From: Cudoniella acicularis
Lineage: Eukaryota > Ascomycota > Leotiomycetes > Helotiales > Helotiaceae
Length of the DNA: 57,541 nt
Direction of reading: 5' to 3'
Assembly: GCA_013054445.1 (NCBI GenBank)
Contig: JAAMPI010000163.1
Span: forward strand, 1 to 57,541
Shown here: piece after piece, positions 11,613 to 24,154 of the stretch
Numbering within the stretch: position 1 is the stretch's first letter
Layout of the letters: each line of letters starts with the position of its first letter
Made by a program: the position numbers and the translations under genes
The notes under the pieces: model-generated
Told to the model about the DNA's origin: nothing
The model's database searches: none
What the model saw: the letters and a program-made list of their open reading frames with translations, nothing else

Positions 11613-11996
11613 TGTCACGACCCTGGATCATGTGACTAGGTCATCTAATTAGTTCTGGAGTTCAGCGGTTCAGGGTCACGGGGTCTGAACGTCTGAAGTA
11701 CTGAACTCAGATTATCACCACCTATATAGCCATATAGTTTTCCTTTATAGAGCTGCGTGCTCAACTTACTTTATATACCTTAGCAAGATAAACGTTACCA
11801 AGATCTGCTTGACACTTCATTGTACGACTAAACAAACGCCTCACGTGATATAGTATACCACGTGACCACAAAATGTTACAACTTCCTCGTCCTCTGCTCA
11901 GTCTGCTCTAAGCTTCTAAATATTTATACATGGACCCAAGAAGCCCCTTGTATCTCTCTCTAGTCAGAGGTCCAACCCTCCGACCGTAATCCAACA
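11613..11996 (+). mobile_element. Probable LTR of a Ty3/Gypsy-type retrotransposon (solo or 5' end)
   Basis: A 384-base block starts TGTCACGACC and ends CCAACA, so it has the TG..CA termini of LTRs. Inside are TATA-like words near 11720-11780 and paired cacgtga boxes near 11840-11870. Directly after it lies CCTGGCGCTTTCACATC, in the position and style of a tRNA primer binding site. I see no second LTR and no pol frame, so this would be a truncated element. No target-site duplication can be shown. Confidence 0.45.
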
Positions 11997-12032
11997 CCTG
12001 GCGCTTTCACATCTAGGCTAGTTGGAGAGGAC

Positions 12033-12146
12033 ATGAATGAAGAGCCAGATGTGGTGAATGAAGAAGTGGAAGAAAGAGAGGAAGGTGAGGAGGAGGAGGA
12101 GGAGGAGGAAGGGGAGGCGAGACCTCTTTTGAGGATCAAGACTTGA
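12033..12146 (+). other. Short Glu-rich open frame after the LTR-like block
   Basis: ATG 12033 to TGA gives 37 residues dominated by Glu, with an uninterrupted GAG/GGA microsatellite in the middle. Lying just after the LTR and binding-site-like sequence, it could be the start of a truncated gag, or only low-complexity DNA. The following stretch to 12382 holds nothing recognisable. Confidence 0.25.
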
Positions 12147-12382
12147 TGATAGTTTGTTAGTAGGCGTAGTTATTTTATGGGGAATGCATCTCTCTTAGAA
12201 TATGCCTTTCCATCTAAATCCAAACTATTTTCTCTGGTATTATTAACTCTCTTTCTCCTGTGCTTCGCATCGAACATCTAAGAAAAGTAGGTAAAAACCT
12301 TGTTGTCGGAGGTAAAATGCTTCAAGGCTTTTCATAAGCCTTGTATTCAACCAACAGCAGTATCAAAATAACGCTCACGCCC

Positions 12383-12920
12383 TCAAGCTTCCAAAGGGCT
12401 GACCAACCTCTCAAATTCAAGCAGCACGGCTTTATCCTCCAGTGCACCTTCTCTTCCACTAAACTCGCCTTTCAAACACGCAGCAACCGCATTCTGATAC
12501 GCAATACCAACACAATATCCCAGAAGGGGGACCCATTTAGCCAGGATCTTCTCCTTCAACTCTGTTCCTAACGACGCTCTGACCGAAGTAATTCTATTCC
12601 ACAATCCGATCTTTAACAGCACTAGCCCCAGGCTATAGTAATCGAACTCTAAACGAAAGCGGTTGCCGCGTCTCATGGCGTCCCTTGTGTACTCTGGGTG
12701 ATGGTACATCGGGGAATTCTTGGTGGGAGGGCCCTCCGTGAAAGCCTTTTCTGGGTTGCTTGTATGAGTTCATATAGAGTCACAGGTGATGGGTCTGGTA
12801 TTTTCCTCGGAAGCTCGAAAACGAGGCCGAAATCTCGACGGCTGAGTGAGAGGGAAATCCCACAGCAATGAAGAACGTGAAGACTCTCGGCGTTAGCAGT
12901 CGCATTGTTAAGGAATTCCG
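12383..12920 (-). pseudogene. Remnant of a HeLo/prion-inhibition-associated kinase-like protein (C-terminal part)
   Basis: On the minus strand the frame 12709-12383 reads MYHHPEYTRD, then EFDYYSLGLVLLKIGLWN, KWVPLLG, YQNAVAACL and LEFERLVSPLE. This is the C-terminal kinase-like lobe found in fungal proteins with HET-s/LopB-type N-terminal domains. Upstream (12920-12710) fragments such as FGLVFELP and TLYELIQATQK belong to the same family, but the segment that should lie between them is missing or out of frame. This is a partial copy with an internal deletion. Family proteins act in incompatibility-type cell death. Confidence 0.6.
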
Positions 12921-13849
12921 CAGTATCCGAGACCCTTTTGATTATATCTTCTTGAATTTCTCCTTCCTAGTGTGTGCCGTATCGAATCTATTCGACCAGA
13001 ACACTTTTCTTAGAGTCTGAGTCCGCTCTGTATATTGATCCGAGGTGGTGCTCTTCGAAAGGTGTCTTATCCTTTACGTTAGTCTCTTTTAATTCGAGAC
13101 TTGGTTTCTTTTGTCGTTTACGCTCCTGTTTGAATGCTTCTGTATAGTGTTTTGCCTTTTGGCATAATTGCCTAATGAATACTAGAAGTGGTAATTTACT
13201 GTTAGAGGATCCTAAATCCTCGGGGGTTTTGCCGCTATCTTCAAACAGAAGAGTTCCCTTAGTCGAAAATCAACAATCCATATATAAAAGAGCTCTTTAC
13301 TAAAGATCGCTAGGTAATTGTTTTTTAACCTGTTATTTGGAGTTTGTATTTCTAAGAATATCAGATAGGTTGCGGCGTTGTAACTAGTAATAACCCGCTC
13401 TAGCTCCGCAAGGATATTCTGTAAGATCCTAACGCATCTCTTAAAGTCTAGACAAAATAATATAGTTTCCTCCTCTCTGCTTTTATTAATTCTGATAAAT
13501 CCGAGTATATATTCCTAGCTTTTAAACCGCTGAGATTTAACTAGAGCCTAAAGAGCACTAGATTTCGCTAACAGTTCAGTCTACCGTTGGGTGATGCTAT
13601 ATAAGATATCGTTGATAGCAATTCTTTACAATTTCTGTATAGCTTCGAGGGCTTTTAGACGATCTTGTTCCGGGGCCGAAAGCATAGAGCGGACTAGTTG
13701 GATAAGCTAACGCCCTATCAGATCATAGGTACTTTCTAACTTAGAAAGCATTACAAGTACAGATTGATTGACTATGCCGCTAGGGCTGTGAAACGTTCTT
13801 CTCTTCTAGCCTATGACCTTAGATTCGCGTTTAGCCCTCAAATCCTTCA

Positions 13850-14200
13850 CGGCCTAAGATCCACTAAACATATAGGTCAAGACTTCTATTATGATACAGC
13901 CAAAGGACAATATGTCACTTGATCGTCGAATTAACCCTTTCTTGAAATTTTCCTTAAGATTCTTATATTCAAGCGCTAGATAATCTCCCTATCCTGTCTG
14001 AAACGGGGTATTCGATGGTTGTGACGAGCTTTTGAATTTAGAGAGTCCGAAGTCTACCAAAATGATATTTTTTTCAGCAACAAGAATGTTAGCGGGCTTT
14101 AGATCGTGATGAAGGTCGATCAATTTGAGATTAACATTCCTATCTGACGTGTAATCATGGATGTTCTGGATACATGCTGATAGTTTAGCGAGTGCCTGAT
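13850..14200 (-). pseudogene. Protein kinase-like remnant (catalytic and activation segments)
   Basis: Reading the minus strand gives ALAKLSACIQNIHDYTSD, then HHDLKPANILVAE, VDFGLSKFKSS, GDYLALEY, RRSSDILSFGCIIIEVLTYM. These match in order the catalytic loop, the DFG motif, the APE-like site and helix F of fungal kinases with CHHDLKPANILV-type loops. Stops and substitutions interrupt the frame (APE has become ALE, and a stop precedes GDYL). The N-lobe and anything after helix F are not recognisable, and the 900 bases downstream (12921-13849) look like eroded, unassigned DNA. Confidence 0.55.
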
Positions 14201-14322
14201 ATAAATCGAAATTTGTCGCGAGCCGCGCCGGTCGAGGGCTTCGAGAAATCAGATTTGTCCGTCGGATTCTTTGTTAGCGTGGCGATATCATTTATGTGAG
14301 ATAGGGCAGGACTAATGATTGC

Positions 14323-17300
14323 TCAATCCTCGTCTGTGGATTGTCCTTTCATAACCTGGAGCTTGTTTCCCTCGGTGGTCCTGCTGGTCTCAACTAGCAA
14401 CGGAGTATCATCTCGATTCTCTATTGAACTTCCAAATTCGGCTTCTGTGTTGGAGCGAGCTAGCCGTGGCGTATTTCCATTGGCATCTGCTGATGTTTGG
14501 CCCTCTGCCTCTTCACTGACATGTCCTAGCGGTAGTACGCTATCTCCAACTTCTTCATCATCTTCATCATCTTTCTCCCTAATCACAAATGGTTGTCGTT
14601 GCTCCTACTGTTCAAAGCTTCGTCCACGGTCCGATTCAGTATCACCACCTCCGGTTTCGAAAGCTTTAGGAACGTCGATCCCAAAATGCGCGTGGTCATT
14701 CTCATTGGCGAAGCGCACACGTCGTCTTCGATTGGTAGGGTATTGGCCAAACATAAACTTCAACCCCAGCGCCTCTACGCTTCTGTGTAGTTCTGGAAGG
14801 TTCATTCTCTCTGGATGAGAAATCTTCTCCAAGTGTTGCAAGATGCTACTTCGGTAAAGGAAGAACAGAGTGTTCTCAATCGGCTCCGGCGCAATAGGAA
14901 AGGTGTATTTCTTGCGAGGTATCCCAAGAATGATGGCCGAAATAATGTGAAAGATCCCGAGGAATATGAGGGTGTATAGAATTGGCCAGTTTGTGACAAG
15001 AGGTTGATGCCAGATAATGGGTGTCAGTTCAACTACTGACGAGACATCTTCTCTGAGTCAGTCTGTTTCTTCAACTAGTAACTTGAATACCCGCGAATAG
15101 ACTCGTGATGCCGCTTTTTCTAGCCGACTGGAAAGGTCTCTTGTGCTCGGATCTTGGATAAGAGTGTCCCGACATGTCAAGTATCCTAGCACATCTCCGA
15201 CAAACGAGGGAGTCACAATAGCAGGTTGCGGCAATATGATTGAATCACTACTGTTCGTACGGTGGGGTTATTCATTGAGCATTCTGTCAAAAGTCCAGTA
15301 GCTGGCATTGTGGAGCTGTATTTCGTTCCCCCTTTGGAAATCTTAGATGTATGCATCCTCAAGTTTTTGGGTTCCGTCTTCATTTGAGACCAGGGTAACA
15401 TTCCCCTCGCCGGTAAATATCTTGGGCATGCACGTGAGAGCAAGGAATTTCATCTCAGTGGCGTCGAAAAATAGGCCGTAGGAAGGATTCCAGTTCGTCA
15501 AATTGCTATAGGATATCCCAATAAGCCATGTTGGGAGTGACTGTTCGGCGGTCCCTGACGTGGCGGCTTCCAATCTCCATTTAGCGCAGATAGCCACCTC
15601 CGTGCCGGCAGCAAAGTTTAAATCAATTCCATTTTGGCTGGCGTTATGCATGAAATTGCATGGATCCAGAGAAATAGATTTTTCACCACCCAAGATTTTG
15701 AAGTTGTCAGGGAGGTTGACTTTCAGTCTTTGGTCATTAATACCCTTAAAGTGATCTGGTAGAGTCCTCGACTCTTTCAAGATGTAATCAAGTTCGGTAC
15801 ACGAAAATACTCTCCTGATGGAACTGGTTCTTGCCCGCCAGTATCCCGTTTCAAAAGCGGGTGGGTGATGGTCTCCGCTGATGAGGTCTATGGGCAATAG
15901 AGCACTATCATCAAAGAACTTTTTGTCTTTCCCTGGCATATCCACTGACTTAATAAGAACGGAACGGAGCGAAATATGTGCTTATGCACGTTCTCGATAG
16001 TGGTGTTGATAGCATCGATGCTCCAATTATGGTTTCTGCTAAGTCGGATGTCCTCCATTGGTGTGGCACGCTACTCCAGATGATACAAAGCTGCAACGAG
16101 GGCTGGGAGAAAGAAGTTAATCGAACCGACACTGGTTAGGGCAATCAGCCAGTGGCGATTCTTGAGGGCTTTCAATAACATGAAATAATAGTCGTTGTAG
16201 TCAAGCGTAAGACTCAGTCTTGCAGACGTCGGATTCGTCAATCCTACCCAGGGCTCCCTGTCCGTATAAAACCTCTTAAATTGTTCCCACTAACTTGTTA
16301 TGATAAAGGCCGTAAGTATAGGCATAGTCATAAATAAGATATAGGTCCAAAAGCCTTTGCGTAAGTCGCAATGCGAATCACAAATGAGTGGTAGGGTACT
16401 GAAACGGGCAGATTTGGTAGAGTGATATGTTCTTAAAATGGCCTGATCTGAATCCCGTAGAGCAAAAGACACTATTGAAATCGTTAGCATTAGAATCAAA
16501 GTGACTTGAGTGGCAATTGACTCCCATCTGATGACATAAGGTAAAGAGACCGGATCGTATCTCTTCCATGACGTCGAACTTACGTGCTTTTTTCCAGTGT
16601 CAGGTTTGACTAAAGTTCTCTTAGTAGCAGTCACCAATACGTTAACTGATATTCACACGTACCTAGCACTCCGTTGCACATTGTATCTAGATGCCAGTGG
16701 TAGGATGCATGCCCAGAGTCCAGAGCCCAATGTCCTAGCACAAGACCTGGTATACTATAGATATCTCGAGGCCGATATTCAAACGCACAAAAAGCTGATC
16801 GTATCAGACTCTTCGACAGTAAAATGGCTCTAGCCGTAATTGAGGAGCAGTACCACGGAAACCCACTAGGCCTTTGACTTACAGTAAAGTTAGAGGCCAC
16901 GAAAAGTGAAGTGACGAGGCAACTGGTAAAGATAACATAAATTTGATACAGTGCATGTGACTGGAAACTCTGGTATTGGTAAAAGGCGCGACGGAGATAA
17001 CCTGTAACTCTCTTTGATTTTTCGTGACTGTTGAAAGGGAACAAATCCTGGGCAAGCGACTCTTCATGACACAATTCCGCTGCAGTAGCCATTTGTCTAG
17101 CGAAAGTTGAGGAGAAGATCTTACCCCCTAGACCCACAGCAGCAACGTCTTGTAGTGTTTGTCTGTCATATCATCCTTGAGACTGTACGCAAGAAGATGA
17201 TATACCCATCACTTATCAGTCATTTCGATTGTTTCGAAATAGGATGTCAAGACCTGATTTAATACTATAGCCGTCTCCTCGTGAAGATCAGCCCGGCCAA

Positions 17301-18514
17301 TATCATCATCGAATGTCGCCATTGGATGCGATACAGCGGAAGATCCCCAACTCCACCCGAAGCCATAAAGTGAGAATGCTGTTGACTTTGAGAGGCTTGG
17401 AATTTCTAAACCCAGTATCAACCCTTGCGTTGCGTTCATGTAGCGCCGCTCGCAGAGACCAATTTGTAAGTGATCTTGAGATATATTGATTTCATCGATG
17501 GAATCTATTGGACGTCCCGCACCAACGAAAAAGTGCTTTCTCTGGAAACTTTTGTTTGACGAATTGTTGTTTGGAAATGCCCAAGTTGGTCTGAAGGCGA
17601 ATATAGGCCGAGGATCATCAAGATCTGGGCATAACTTAGCAATCTATTGAGGTGCTTCTCAGCACGTTGATGTCCTATCGTGTATCTCAGATGCTCCCTA
17701 ACGAGTCTGTTCATTTCCTTCAATGCTGCTATAGTTGCTTCTGAAAACCGTTGCCTGACATTTTGACTTATTTCATACCTATCAATCTTGACTGAAGCAG
17801 TACAATTTTGAAAGGAGAGAATCCGTTCCTCGGAAAAGTTCCAGAGCTCCATGTTGCTCGGTTTGAACATAGTACACTCGGAACTAACAGCGAGGAGTTG
17901 GGTACGGGTTGTCAAGTATGCTGAAATGGAGCATCGTGGCAATCCTGACTGAGTAATGGCAGGGAGCATGGCAGCCTCTCCAGCCGGAAATGGAGACTTT
18001 GCTTTCCAGGGGAAAAGAGAACTCCTCCACGGCACTCGGTTGTCGTCTAGCCGTGACGCATGAGAATTTGCAGCTAAGGAGGCTCTAAAACTTGAGGCAA
18101 CTTAACTCCAGGAGTTAATACTGAGCAGAGTCATTTCCGGCTTGGAAAAGAATACAAGATCCAGGAGCGTGGGACGAGTGAGATGCTGTGTGGGCCAGAT
18201 TGGCATACTGAGTAGCGGCGAGGGAAAAAAAAAAAAAGAATTACCCATCTCTGTGCAGCGAGGACCCTTTTGTGATATCTTGGGTGTTTTTGGTCCGAGT
18301 TAGAGTGGTAGCTTTCTCGCAGAGCGTCTTTATCGGTAACCGTAGTTGTAATTTTGACGAGAAGGGTTGTCATGATCGGTGGAGCATACGTGCCAAGTCC
18401 TGAAGCCTGATATTGTTCGACCAGTGTAGCATAATAAAATGGAAAATCACCACAATTCACATCCCCAAAAGCAACGCAAGTGTACCCGCTTTCCCTGAAA
18501 AAAGTGGTTTCCAA
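14323..18514 (-). pseudogene. DUF3433-type multi-pass membrane protein, inactivated by nonsense codons
   Basis: Minus-strand frames chain into one large protein. The segment 16637-16050 reads hydrophobic helices, then EPWVGLTNP and NRHWLIALTSVGS, LPALVAALYHLE, the style of DUF3433 proteins. It crosses in-frame TAG codons at 16290-16292 and 16071-16073. Further on come a soluble loop (15945-15343), another helix (TLIFLGIFHIISAIILG), then ELHRSVEALGLKFMFGQ and HFGIDVPKAF. The acidic tail (14586-14323) follows a TAG inside FEQ-stop-EQRQ. Upstream fragments at 17137-16631, 17439-17209, 18035-17505 and 18514-18131 probably cover the first half. At least three in-frame TAG codons and a frame change near 15945 argue for a pseudogene. 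DUF3433 proteins have no known biochemical role. Confidence 0.6.
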
Positions 18515-18959
18515 TCAAACCATTCGCCTTGGCCGCGATGCCGTGAATGATATGCTTCGCCAAGGTTGCCATGACCGAAAGCGAGCAAGAGGGGACCTTT
18601 AGAGGTTGCCGCATAGCACGGTGAAGAATAGATGTCAACGGCCAGCTGGTCGGGAACTGGATTCTGATAACATCTCGATCGAAATATGTAGAGCGAGACA
18701 TGCAGCTTCTTCGGGTTGTAGGAACAGATGTTTAGATATTTCTTGGAGTGCGGTAGTGAGTTCACACGTGGTGCTTGTTCGTAAGGTTACTCGAGTGCGG
18801 CATCTCAATGCGGGCGGGGTTGACTGTGGGTGGACGAGCCCCCATGCACAGTACTGGAAATACTGCTGTAGCTGAAACGTAACCTAAGCCACCAGCGGCC
18901 AGGCATTATTTGTCACCCTGGCCTGGCATAAATTTCTTTCCGCGCCTCATCCAGGAGTA

Positions 18960-21900
18960 GAGCCTCATCTCCCTCCGCGCTTCAAGACGCCGTCTGTCAA
19001 CCTTCTCTTGCGCCTTCTGACACTAAGTTTAAGGATACCAAGACAGAGCCTCCTCAAGAGCACCAAGTATGGAGTTTTGCAGATGATGAAGAGAGGCGCA
19101 GAACGGAAGAAGATATTGATCAGACTGATCTTCTGTGGGCCGATAACTGTTTTCACGCTTCTTCATCGTACGACTTATTGCCCGGGGTTCAAGGGGCGAT
19201 ACACATCCATGGAGACTTTATGTCCATGATCACTGCGATTTCCCAGGCGCACCACAAGGGACGACATTTCGAAACAAGACCTCTAGATAACACCAACTGG
19301 GATAGGCTCGGCTCCGGCCAAACCTTCCACGTGAGCAGGTCGAATCTTCACTTCGAAACGGTATCAGCAACGAACAGCAAGGCGATCAAAACGATGGGGA
19401 GAAAAATAGTTGTCAAGAAGACTAGAGACGCATCCATGAGCGAGAACGACATCCGCATGTTTAACAAGGAACTCCGCATCCTGGCTCATATGTTGATAGC
19501 CTGGACATCATTACCCTCCGTGGCATTGGGTGGTTCTGTAGATTCGACCTTCCAAGTCCTTCTTCGCAACCTGCATTCATGTTCGAAGAGGCCGCGAAGA
19601 CTCTCGGCGATTTAGTCGATATAGATCTGAAGCTAATAACAAAAGGCTTGATGAGTGTCTTTCACAACGTCGCCAATGGGGTTTCGGCGCTACATGATTG
19701 CGGTATCGCCCATGGCGATCTGAAGCCTGAGAATATCCCCCTTTTCCAAGACTTCCGTCCCAATGAAGGCGTGCTTGTTGAGATATATATTGCTAAGATC
19801 TTGGATTTCAGTCTCGCAATGTTTGGCAATGGAGAGCTCCAAGTCCCACTCGGAGGTACGGTTTATTATCAAGCTTCAGAGGCCCGATCGGGAGATCCTC
19901 TGGCGTTTCCTCAGTTGAATCTCTGTGATATATACTCACTAGGTATGCTCTACGCGGTGGTAGCATCTGGATCGGAAGACATACTTGAATCATCCGTCAC
20001 CCATATCCTCCGTGATGAGCCCGACGTGATCGATAGACTCGAGACTACCATCATCGCCTATTCAGATAACGATGTTGAGGGTTCTACGGTAGATGCCATC
20101 TTGAAATCTCTAGTTCACGACTTGTTCTCTTGCACTTTGCAGATTTCGCCGCTGTACGGAAGACTCGATATCCTCGAAAGCTTCAGCCTGTATTTTGGAG
20201 TTCCAATGAAAGCTAGGCATGTTTGAGGATGCTTATAACTCCGTGCTGGCTATAGCCTTTATTTGAATTAGTTGTTGATTATTGTTCAAGAGTAAACTTA
20301 GGCTCTCTGTTTGATCCGGACCCAGCAGATCTGACCATAAGTTACGACAAGCTCGCGGGACTTAGTGGCGTCTTGAAGGACAAAATGGTAAAAATCATTC
20401 AACATATAGCGGTAGATCATTGCGATCCTCGGTATTCCAAAGCTCTTTTCGAGTTGGCAGTCATGAATTTGTCGCAGTATGCATCGCCCACAGCTTCAAT
20501 CCAAGAGGGTTTGAAATATATGGAGTTATCTGCAAAGGAGGATGATGTTCGTGCAAAGGGGTTCTTTTATCGAGTACGTCAGGAATTTGAAGCCATGCCC
20601 GACGAGCTTGTTATGAGCGATAAGGAAATCCACTGGCTATTTGAAGCTGCTTCAGCTGGTCACCAAGCTGCTATCGACGACCTCAAAAAGATTGATCTAG
20701 TGGAATCAAACAAAGCCTTAAGGAAGCCTGCAGATAAGTCAATTGGGAACCTTTTAGGCCTGAATTCGGCGATGCAGAACACATATCGAAGGCAAATCTC
20801 CGAGATTTCGAAGGAAAGAATCCCCATTACTGCCATTACTGAAATTACAATACCGATGCTTCCCGATAAACTTGTGCACTGGACTGTTGCAACCGGCAAT
20901 ATCAACTTGCTTCTTACACTCCTTCGTGAATGCTCTGATTGCAAAGATATACGAAATAATCTAGGAGACACCCCATTGTTGAGCGCTGTTCGTTTTGGCT
21001 AGTACGATACCGCTATGGCGTTACTGAGCTACGGAGCAAGTGCAACTCTGACAAATGCCCAAGCCGAAAATTCTTTGCACTTTCTCTAGAACTTTGATTA
21101 CGTCGAGGCAAGTGATCTCCTCACCGAACTACTCAATGGTGGTGCAGACCCACATCAAACCGCTAAAGGTTACGGGACGTCCATTTTTCTAGATGTACTA
21201 CCACGATATCTAGAAGTCCAATCGAGCGAGTGGCAAGTCGTAACAGAGTTGACTTGGTGGAGCTTTTTTTAATGAACGGGATAAGCATTGCTCCTCGAAA
21301 TGGAAATCTCATGCGATGAATGATACTACAGGCTATGCGTCTGCAGCATACAGAAATTCAGAGTTTTTTGGTTGAATATGCATCAACAGCTGAGAACGGA
21401 GACACTGAAGAGGAGTCTGTATTACGCCCTCTTTACAAAGTCCGGTGGGATTACAAAGGGACAAGACACTCATACCTTGATGGCGCTATTCTGGGCTGGA
21501 TATTGCAGACAGGCTATGGCATTGATTTCCCTGTGAGAATTTGGAGACCGCTTTGTCATGGCAAGAACAGTAAATCTTCCCTAGAGACTTCCGTATGGAC
21601 CGTTTTGTGTCTAGATCGCACCAACGTTCAGTTCGATGAAAAGTTACTAGATGGCGCCCTGGAGTTAGCGATCGATGAGTTTGACTATGATGCTTTCGAG
21701 CTGCTACTTACTATCAAGGTGGATGCTACTAGTGGAGTCCATGGTCGTCTCACTTCCCTTCGATCTCTTCTATGGAAAGAAGCTGTTCCTCATAATCAAT
21801 ATGAACGAAAACAAAGTGACGAAAAGAAGAGTGAGGATTCCATTTTATTGCAGGTTTATGCTAAACCTAATCAAGATGATCTTCTATCACGAAAGCAAGT

Positions 21901-21994
21901 GATATCCCAGAGCATTATATTCGTGCTCATCGCCTGTAACCAGCCCCGTAGTCTCTGTTCAATACATCGATCAAACATTTTATCGCTCAGGTAA
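18960..21994 (+). pseudogene. Protein kinase - Sel1/TPR - ankyrin protein, frameshifted and nonsense-mutated
   Basis: The parts of a fungal kinase-ankyrin protein follow in order in three frames. First an N-lobe (RLGSGQTFHV, KIVVKKTRD, NKELRILAH), then after a frame change near 19490 comes IITLRGIGWF, HDCGIAHGDLKPEN, ILDFSLAMF, GGTVYYQASE and CDIYSLGMLYAVVAS. Later (from about 20260) come FELVVDYCSRV, LKDKMVKIIQHIA, ALFELAV.. (Sel1-like) and ankyrin text (NLGDTPLLSAVRFG, YDTAMALLSYGAS). In the ankyrin frame TAG at 21000-21002 and TAG at 21087-21089 sit where CAG would restore the protein. The DFG motif is DFS, so even the parent may have been a pseudokinase. The last recognisable text is at 21320-21994. 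No intact start was found. Confidence 0.7.
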
Positions 21995-22149
21995 AGGTAC
22001 TCTGGCACAACGAGCCCTTCCCTCTGGAGTCCGAATGTTATTCTACATTATGATACACAAATACAAAGCAAATCTTGCCCTACCTTTCACCTGGAGCAGT
22101 TAAACCATCAGATCAACTGTTACTCTGCCTTAACCTATACCAAGCACCC

Positions 22150-22540
22150 CGATTTATAGTTTAGGTAGGTTTTAATAAGCTCTCGTCAAGTTATAAAACT
22201 ATAAGCTAAACAGTGTGTTAAAAAATGTCTAGATTATTAGGTTCTCAATCTAATTTAATTAAATAATCTAGATTAGATTTAGATTTAGGTGTTTTATAAT
22301 GATTTAGATTAAATTAAGTTTAGTAACTAAGATAATCTAGATTATCTTAATAAGTGAAGATAATAAATAAGTAATAAAATCAGTAATAAAATCTATTAAG
22401 AATAAAGTATTATATTAATAAGTTATTAAACAACTACTAATTATAAAGATAAAATATAGAGTATATTAATATATCTAAATATTAAATATATAATTATTCT
22501 TTAGATTAAATACAAAACTAATTATCTTCTTTTTTCTTAA
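22150..22540. repeat. AT-rich pocket with repeated CTAGATTA words
   Basis: About 390 bases of nearly pure A+T, with many copies of ATCTAGATTA-like words in both orientations around 22225-22345. This gives the DNA many self-complementary stretches. It looks like a RIP-mutated repeat or the eroded end of a transposon; the source cannot be told. Confidence 0.5.
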
Positions 22541-24154
22541 ACAGACCTCGTGTTTGAGGAGTAATCACTTGAGAGAATATACTCATCGTTCAAAATCAAG
22601 TCATTTGTCCCAGGCACCATATTATCCATATCTTGAGAAACTCTTTTCTCACTCTTGGGGGCGGTTCCTGTCATTGTGTTGTAATATCTTTGAAAACTCT
22701 TGTCCGCCTACTAAAAAAACTTTTGAGTAGCAGAGAGACGGTGAAAATTCGAAGAATAGGCAAATATCAAACGAATGCGTATTCTTTACTCCGTCCGAAC
22801 CGCCCATCTTGAACAACAATTTCTATCATAACCCTCAGGAATGCAACTGCTAGGGAGTTGCCCCTTGGATCTGATGACTGTTGGAATCGTAGTCCGACCA
22901 ATCCTTGCGCCCCCGGTTGCATGCATAGACAGAGTCACAGACCATTCTGAGTGGTCTCTGAAGCCCAGATGTGCGGGCAATGAGACATCAACAACCAATT
23001 ATAGTAGTCCAAGGTCCGAGTGGAGAAAGTACCTCACTCAGAACCCCTTGTAATTGGATGCATGATCGGGTTGAAAATTTCAGGTTGTTGGAGATCCACA
23101 ACACTGGAAACTTCGACTGGATAAATGGCTCCCATCTGCAAAAGTCACATATCGTGGTTAATAGCTAGCTGCGGCGTGCAGTGCTAGATATTTTGATCCC
23201 AGATAAAGGAGGATTGAAATTGGGAATGTAAGATTAGCATACAGCCATGATCTAACCACATGTAAGTTCCCTTTGACCAATAACACTCCCTGATTTACTC
23301 TCTTAATGCTGACCGATGAGGAAATTTGAAGAAATACATTGGCAGCATAGGCAACGACAGGTATTGTGCATTGTTGTCACCGTATCTGCAACATCCTAGA
23401 GTCCTATGCAGTCCTAGATACCGACAAAAACTGAAGTATGGTAACCGGATCGAGGTGGTTAGTTGTAATACCCGAGGACGTCGACTCGCTGAAGGATTTA
23501 ATATAATACTAACAGGATGTCAGCAACCTTTGGTTTCTTAGTCCTGCTCGGAGATTTCATCCCCCAGGTGGGGCAGATACCAAGCGAAAGCAGGGATGCA
23601 TGTGTTGCATCTGCCCAGAGGGTTACCGCTGCCGGCTCGACCCTTGATCAATAAAGTCGCGTACTCGGTCTGATAATCCTTGACCAACAACAGAATGACC
23701 GTCGAACAACCTATTAGGAGCTCGGCAGTTCTAAATCGTCTTGACCGCATTGACATATGCAGTGAGTATCCTATTGAGTAAGGATGAAGGTACAGAATTG
23801 TCAGCTCGATACGAATAATGCACTGCGTAGGAATTCCCGAAAGGTTCATCGGAACTATTCGTTCGTTCAGAACGATACAGCCCAACAGTTGCTTTTTGGG
23901 ATTCACAACATGACGCCCCTTCCAGTTGTCAACCTGCCTCGTTTAAATCATACCTTGTAAATTTCTACCAAAAATTATGTTGCTAGGAAAGCACCCTTGG
24001 AACATGGAGTCATGGAGGGCTGAGGTATTTCATGCTTGCTTATGTGTAGGGAGACTTCCACATTAAAGAGCTGCGAAAGTCTTCCTTTTAACACGAAATT
24101 CACATTTCTTTTCAACTCAACAAATTTCAAACCTGCGACGAAAACCCCTTCAAA
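22541..24154. other. Intergenic, unassigned
   Basis: No gene recognised. A minus-strand frame of 122 codons (23906-23538) has hydrophobic patches and several Cys but no known motif. Plus-strand frames at 22841-23168 are short and unfamiliar. The last 120 bases hold the likely promoter of the alpha/beta hydrolase gene. Confidence 0.4.

Noticed and set aside
23538..23906. Minus-strand 122-codon open frame with hydrophobic patches
   Set aside because: It looks protein-like in parts but I could not tie it to any family, so it is mentioned only in the intergenic entry.
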